Assembly: GCA_030680655.1 (NCBI GenBank)
Contig: JAUXUZ010000011.1
Coordinates: 1-18,580, forward strand
DNA length: 18,580 nt
DNA from: Phycisphaerales bacterium
GTDB lineage: Bacteria; Planctomycetota; Phycisphaerae; Phycisphaerales; UBA1924
Reading direction: 5' to 3'
Shown: positions 15,245 through 18,580 of the stretch, piece by piece
Layout of the letters: every line of letters begins with the position of its first letter
How positions within the stretch are numbered: position 1 is the first letter of the stretch
The notes under the pieces: model-generated
What the model saw: only the letters and a program-made list of their open reading frames with translations
Database searches by the model: none
What the model was told of the DNA's origin: nothing
Translations under genes and position numbers: made by a program

Positions 15245-15341
15245 GTGGAGCAGCTTTTCAAGCTGCTCGTTGAAGGCCGGCAGGTTGAAAACCTGCTCCA
15301 CGAACGTCTAAGGCCGGCAGGTTGAAAACCTGCCCCACGAA
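15245..15341. repeat. Three REP hairpins between the transsulfuration genes
   Basis: One plus-oriented copy, GAGCAGCTT-ttc-AAGCTGCTC (15248-15268, GTGG foot), faces two minus-oriented copies of GCAGGTT-gaa-AACCTGC (15280-15296 and 15317-15333, 37 bp apart, each with CCAC, i.e. GTGG, on its right). This is a BIME-like mixture of orientations from the family also seen in kbl and after uvrC. In the transcript these hairpins could give the two genes different mRNA stability. Confidence 0.85.
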
Positions 15342-15344
15342 CGG

Positions 15345-16718
15345 TCAATGCTTGCGGTTGCTCATGAAGTCGAGCACGTCGATCTTGCTGACGATGCCCA
15401 CGACGATGTTGTTGTCGACGACGACGCCGACCTGGTCGGTCTCGAAGATGCGGAAGAGCTCCTCGATGCGGGCCTTGGGGTAGATCAGGCCGCCGATGGG
15501 GTGCGCCACCGCGCTGGCGGGTGAGGCGCCGGTGATGGTGCCCGCCTGCAGGCCGCGGAGCAGGTCCACCTCGTGCACCATCGATACGGGGTGCTGGCGC
15601 TCGTCGAGGATGGGCAGCTGCGAGACACCGCGCTCGCGGAACGTCTCGATGATCTGCGAGACGGGCGTGTTGGCCGCCGCCGTCAGGACGGGGCGCTTGG
15701 GCATGGCCTTGAGGATGTCCTCGACGAGGCCGAGGTCGCGGTCTCCGCCGAAGAAGCCGTAGTCCTTCATCCACTGGTCGTTCAGGAACTTGGTGGTGTA
15801 GCGTGTCGCCGAGTCGGGCAGGACGGTAACGACGGTCTTGCCCGGCCCGAGCTGGCGGGCGATCTGCACCGCGATGTGGACGTTGCAACCGGACGAGCCG
15901 CCGCAGAAGAGGCCCTCCTCGCGGACCAGCCGGCGGGCCATCGTGAAGGCCTCTTTGTCGTTGGTCTGGAAGAACTCGTCAACGACCGAGTAGTCCATCG
16001 CGTCGCAGAGGATGTCCTCGCCGATCCCTTCAACCTTGTACACGTGCGGGGTGGGCATCGTCTTGGTGTAGAAGTAGTGGTAGTGGACCGAGCCGATCGG
16101 GTCGACGCCGATGATCTTCACGTGCGGGTGGTTCTTCTTGAAGTAGCGCCCGGTGCCCGAGAGCGTGCCGCCCGTGCCCGCGCCGAGCACGATCGCATCC
16201 ACCTTGCCGTCGCAGTCGCGCCAGATCTCCGGGCCGGTCGAAAGCTCGTGCGCGTCGATGTTGAGCGGGTTGTGGTACTGGTTGACGTAGAACGCGCCGG
16301 GCGTCTCGCGGGCGATCCGCTTGGCGGTCTCGACGTAGTGCTGCGGGCTGTCGCCGGGAACGTCGGTGGGCGTGATCACCACCTCGGCCCCGAACGACTT
16401 GAGCATGTTCACCTTCTCGAGGCTCATCTTGTCGGGCATGGTGAAGACGCAGCGGTAGCCGCGCACCGCGGCCCACATCGCCACGCCCTGCCCGGTGTTG
16501 CCCGAGGTGTTCTCGACGATGGTTGCGCCGGGCCTGATCAGCCCCTGCTTCTCGCTCTGGTTGAGGATGTGCACCGCCATGCGGTCCTTGATCGAGCCGG
16601 TGGGGTTCATGTACTCGCACTTGACCAGCACGGTGGCGCAGGAGGCGTCAACCACCTTGTTCAGCTTCACCAGCGGCGTGTTGCCGACCGCCTCGAGGAT
16701 GGATGACTTGTAGGGCAT
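15345..16718 (-). CDS. cbs: Cystathionine beta-synthase with C-terminal CBS-domain pair
   Basis: This 457-residue fold-type II PLP enzyme condenses serine (or O-acetylserine) with homocysteine to cystathionine. Visible elements are SSILEAVGNTPLVKLNK, NPTGSIKDRMAV with the Schiff-base Lys44, the Asn-loop ENTSGNTGQGVAM near residue 70, the phosphate loop GAGTGGTLSGTGRYFK, and EEGLFCGGSSGCNVH. From about residue 335 to the end there is a Bateman pair of CBS domains (VSQIIETFRERGVSQLPILDE... and RIEELFRIFETDQVGVVVDNNIVVGIVSKIDVLDFM), the adenosyl-ligand-binding regulatory part. No N-terminal heme region is present. The ATG at 16718 is selected because the catalytic domain begins there; the frame stays open upstream but that stretch is antisense to uvrC. 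A weak GGAG lies about 11 bases upstream. It leads the likely operon with the gamma-lyase family gene. Confidence 0.95.
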   Translation of the reverse strand: MPYKSSILEAVGNTPLVKLNKVVDASCATVLVKCEYMNPTGSIKDRMAVHILNQSEKQGLIRPGATIVENTSGNTGQGVAMWAAVRGYRCVFTMPDKMSLEKVNMLKSFGAEVVITPTDVPGDSPQHYVETAKRIARETPGAFYVNQYHNPLNIDAHELSTGPEIWRDCDGKVDAIVLGAGTGGTLSGTGRYFKKNHPHVKIIGVDPIGSVHYHYFYTKTMPTPHVYKVEGIGEDILCDAMDYSVVDEFFQTNDKEAFTMARRLVREEGLFCGGSSGCNVHIAVQIARQLGPGKTVVTVLPDSATRYTTKFLNDQWMKDYGFFGGDRDLGLVEDILKAMPKRPVLTAAANTPVSQIIETFRERGVSQLPILDERQHPVSMVHEVDLLRGLQAGTITGASPASAVAHPIGGLIYPKARIEELFRIFETDQVGVVVDNNIVVGIVSKIDVLDFMSNRKH

Positions 16719-16765
16719 CGGGTGGGCGTCTCCGGTGTTGCGGTGGCAAGAGGGGGCGAGCGGTA

Positions 16766-16793
16766 CGCACGCCGCGGCGGCCGCCGGCGTGCG
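16766..16793. repeat. Strong GC hairpin in the divergent cbs/uvrC gap
   Basis: CGCACGCCG (16766-16774) pairs with CGGCGTGCG (16785-16793) around a GC-rich centre that is itself palindromic (GGCGGCCGCC, 16776-16785). It lies 48 bp upstream of the cbs start and about 100 bp upstream of uvrC. It could be a leader hairpin or another dispersed repeat; no known riboswitch pattern is recognised. Confidence 0.45.
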
Positions 16794-16895
16794 AGACCGG
16801 GCAGGGTACGGCCGGGAAAGCAGCGCCGCCGCCGCGCCCCGTGCGGTGCAACGGACGCTCGGGACCCGCTCGAAAGCGCGTTCGTAGAATGCCCT

Positions 16896-18254
16896 ATGCC
16901 GCAGGCACGCCGAGAGCGGCTCGAAAAGCTGCTGAAAAAAGCAAGGTCCCTCAGCGCGGTCCCGGGCGTCTACCTGATGAAGGACGCCGACGGCACGGTT
17001 GTGTACGTGGGCAAGGCGTCGAGCCTGCCCGACCGGGTGAGCAGCTACTTCGTGCCCTCGGCGGAGCTGGGCGTGAAGAAGGAGCCGATGCTCGACGTGG
17101 TCGAGGACTTTGACGTGATCGAGTGCGAGGGTGAGTGGGAGGCGCTGCTGATGGAGTCGCGCCTGATCAAGGACCTCAAGCCCCCGCCGCGGTACAACGT
17201 GCGGCTCAAGGACGGCAAGAGCTTCCCGTACCTGGCGGTGACGCAGCGCGAGCCGTTCCCGCGGGTGGTGGTGACGCGCAGCCCGGCCGACGCGGACCTG
17301 GCGGGTGCAAAGCTCTTCGGGCCGTTCACCAACGCCGGCGCGCTGCGCGAGGCTGTTCAGATGCTCCAGCGCGTCTTCAAGTTCCGCACGTGCGACCTTG
17401 AGATCGATCCGGCCGACGAGAAGAACGCGTACTTCCGGCCGTGCATCCTGCACGCGATCGGCCAGTGCACAGCGCCGTGCGCGGCGAAGATCGGCGTGGA
17501 GGCGTACCGCGCCGACGTTGACCGCTTCGTGCGGTTCCTGGGGAGCAAGCGCAGCGCGATGGTGCGCGAGCTGACGGCCGAGATGGAGCGCGCGGCGGAG
17601 GGGATGCACTTTGAGCGCGCGGCGGTGCTGCGCGACCAGATCAAGACGCTGGAGAAGCTGGACCAGCGGGCGAGCATCGGCGACGGCTTTCAGCCCGAGA
17701 CGGAGACCGATTGGGCCGACAGCGAGAAGGGGAGCCGCTCGCTGCAGAAGCTGCTGGGCCTTGAGGGACCGGTGCGGTGCGTGGAGGGGTTCGATATCGC
17801 GCACCTGATGGGGGGCGAGACGGTGGGGAGCAAGGTCTGCTTTGTTGATGGGCGGCCGTTCAAGGAGGCCTACCGGCGCTTCAAGGTGAAGACGGTGGGC
17901 AACAACGACTTTGACGCCATGCGCGAGGTGGTGAGCCGGCGCTTCCGCGACGCGGGCGCCGGGCACGAGCTCTACCCCGATGTCATCCTGATCGACGGTG
18001 GCCCGGGTCAGCTGAGCGCGGCGATGGATGCCCTGCGGCAGCTGCAACGGCAGCCGCCGATGGTGGTGAGCCTGGCGAAGAAGGAAGAGCTGGTGTACGT
18101 GCAGGGGCCGGGGGGAGGGGTGTTGCCAGAGCCTCACCGGCTGTCGCGCTCGCACGCGGGCCTGCGGCTGCTGCAGTCGGTGCGGGATGAGGCGCACCGG
18201 TTTGCGCAGGCGTACCACCACATTCTGCGACGGAAGAAGACGATCGGGGAGTAG
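16896..18254 (+). CDS. uvrC: UvrABC system protein C without the HhH region
   Basis: UvrC makes the two incisions in nucleotide excision repair. Domains in order: GIY-YIG nuclease (GVY at 24-26, YVGKA from 37, EALLMESRLIK near 82-92) for the 3' cut; a four-Cys cluster (C166, C183, C191, C195) matching the UvrC iron-sulfur site; a UVR motif (about 220-255) for UvrB; and the RNase H-like nuclease (GFDIAHLMGG with D300, DVILIDGGPGQL, RDEAHRFA with H434) for the 5' cut. The protein ends at 452, right after the RNase H-like fold, whereas typical UvrC is about 600 residues and carries a C-terminal tandem helix-hairpin-helix DNA-binding domain. No frameshifted remainder of HhH is seen downstream; REP copies and another gene follow. 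The ATG at 16896 fits the conserved start; no SD is present. Confidence 0.93.
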   Translation: MPQARRERLEKLLKKARSLSAVPGVYLMKDADGTVVYVGKASSLPDRVSSYFVPSAELGVKKEPMLDVVEDFDVIECEGEWEALLMESRLIKDLKPPPRYNVRLKDGKSFPYLAVTQREPFPRVVVTRSPADADLAGAKLFGPFTNAGALREAVQMLQRVFKFRTCDLEIDPADEKNAYFRPCILHAIGQCTAPCAAKIGVEAYRADVDRFVRFLGSKRSAMVRELTAEMERAAEGMHFERAAVLRDQIKTLEKLDQRASIGDGFQPETETDWADSEKGSRSLQKLLGLEGPVRCVEGFDIAHLMGGETVGSKVCFVDGRPFKEAYRRFKVKTVGNNDFDAMREVVSRRFRDAGAGHELYPDVILIDGGPGQLSAAMDALRQLQRQPPMVVSLAKKEELVYVQGPGGGVLPEPHRLSRSHAGLRLLQSVRDEAHRFAQAYHHILRRKKTIGE

Positions 18255-18537
18255 TTGCGGCGTCGGGGGTGGATGGGTGGTCTGCGGGGGCAAGCGGGTT
18301 GGAAACCCGCTCTACGCGTGTAAGCGGGTTGGAAACCCGCTCTACGCGGCGGGGAGGGGGTAGATGATCGGGCCGGTCGGCGGCGTCTTTGACCGCTCTT
18401 GCGTGGAGCAGCAGGGCGGCCAGGCGGCGGAGCTCGCTGGGGTCGGTGGCGCGGTCAACGAGCTGGAGCAGGACCTCCAGGGCCCGCTGGTGGGCACGGA
18501 TGACGATGGCGTTGTACTCCTGCACGGCTGCGGTCAT
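17983..18537 (-). CDS. Small helical protein whose frame reads through REPs into antisense uvrC
   Basis: The frame encodes 184 residues. The N-terminal part, MTAAVQEYNAIVIRAHQRALEVLLQLVDRATDPSELRRLAALLLHARAVKDAADRP in outline, is an amphipathic, helix-rich stretch of about 60 residues and looks like a real gene. Start choice is supported by AGGGGG six bases before the ATG at 18537; another ATG at the window edge (18579) lacks such support. After about residue 62 the frame passes through two REP copies, giving the repeated peptide RVERVSNPL, and then a Pro/Ala/Ser-rich tail that is simply the reverse strand of the uvrC 3' end (overlap of about 270 bp). The REP insertion probably removed the original stop. 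I recognise no family; the tail may not be functional. Confidence 0.5.
   Translation of the reverse strand: MTAAVQEYNAIVIRAHQRALEVLLQLVDRATDPSELRRLAALLLHARAVKDAADRPDHLPPPRRVERVSNPLTRVERVSNPLAPADHPSTPDAATTPRSSSSVAECGGTPAQTGAPHPAPTAAAAGPRASATAGEALATPLPPAPARTPALPSSPGSPPSAAAVAAAAGHPSPRSADPGHRRSG
18292..18351 (-). repeat. Tandem REP pair downstream of uvrC
   Basis: Two 30-bp units (18292 and 18322), each with GCGGGTT-gga-AACCCGC followed by TCTAC. On the minus strand that is a GTAG foot plus hairpin, the classical REP layout. Compared with the kbl copies (GCAGGTT..AACCTGC) the stem differs by one compensated base pair, and the 30-bp period is the same. Confidence 0.88.
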
Positions 18538-18580
18538 GGTGGCCCCCTTTGAATCGTGTGTTCCCAAGTGTACAGACATG

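Noticed and set aside
16719..16895. SAM-type riboswitch upstream of cystathionine beta-synthase
   Set aside because: Only a simple GC hairpin is seen; no recognisable conserved core of known SAM riboswitch classes.
16719..18293. N-terminal extension of cystathionine beta-synthase by about 525 residues
   Set aside because: The extension is antisense to uvrC; the catalytic domain begins at the ATG at 16718.
18292..18351. CRISPR repeats (regular 30-bp spacing, also in kbl)
   Set aside because: Only two units per site with virtually no spacer, each a self-palindrome with a GTRG foot; no cas genes. REPs explain them.

Overview
The window is GC-rich and gene-dense. It looks chromosomal, from a planctomycete-type bacterium, probably Phycisphaerae. 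This placement is inference and rests on three things: a tiny secreted protein with a PEP-CTERM-like tail (PPPG, hydrophobic stretch, RRR), many plus-strand genes without a Shine-Dalgarno sequence behind C/T-rich leaders, and abundant REP-like palindromes between and inside genes. No tRNA, rRNA, CRISPR array or phage module was found.

Layout. 1-786 (minus): the 5' end of an unknown gene, a terminator and a secreted YceI-family protein. 1089-4173 (plus): a small PEP-CTERM-like protein, NADH dehydrogenase II (ndh) and glycine C-acetyltransferase (kbl). 4200-7284: a minus-strand DASS/SLC13 transporter, a small membrane protein, a plus-strand unknown protein and a minus-strand SUKH-like protein. 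7356-13980 (plus): D-aminoacyl-tRNA deacylase (dtd), a two-domain chromate transporter (chrA), an unknown small protein, an FmdB-like protein without zinc-ribbon cysteines, and leucyl-tRNA synthetase (leuS). 14064-16718 (minus): a cystathionine gamma-lyase/synthase preceded by cystathionine beta-synthase, a reverse-transsulfuration pair. 16896-18254 (plus): a UvrC lacking the C-terminal HhH region. 17983-18537 (minus): a small gene whose frame runs through a REP pair into the antisense strand of uvrC.

The outstanding observation is in leuS. The reading frame is about 220 codons longer than the synthetase needs because a REP-associated tyrosine transposase (RAYT, Y1/HUH family) sits in frame at the start of the CP1 editing domain. 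It keeps the HVH motif and the catalytic-position Tyr. It is bounded by two direct REP hairpins on the left and one inverted REP on the right, all with the same layout: GGGTA foot, 8-bp stem, TCC loop. The synthetase signatures (HVGH, TTRPDT, HDDRD, KMSKS) remain in one uninterrupted frame. The sequence therefore predicts a synthetase with an embedded transposase domain, or a mobile element that has used an essential gene as a silent harbour.

The same theme recurs. A tandem REP pair adds about 20 residues in frame to Kbl beside its PLP-lysine strand. A palindrome encodes the last residues of Ndh. A REP pair is translated in the last gene. A second REP family (GTRG foot, stem around TTC/TCC) occurs in kbl, in the gap between the two transsulfuration genes and after uvrC, with paired stem changes between copies. 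REP clusters also fill the gaps dtd-chrA, chrA-9592, before leuS, and leuS-transsulfuration.
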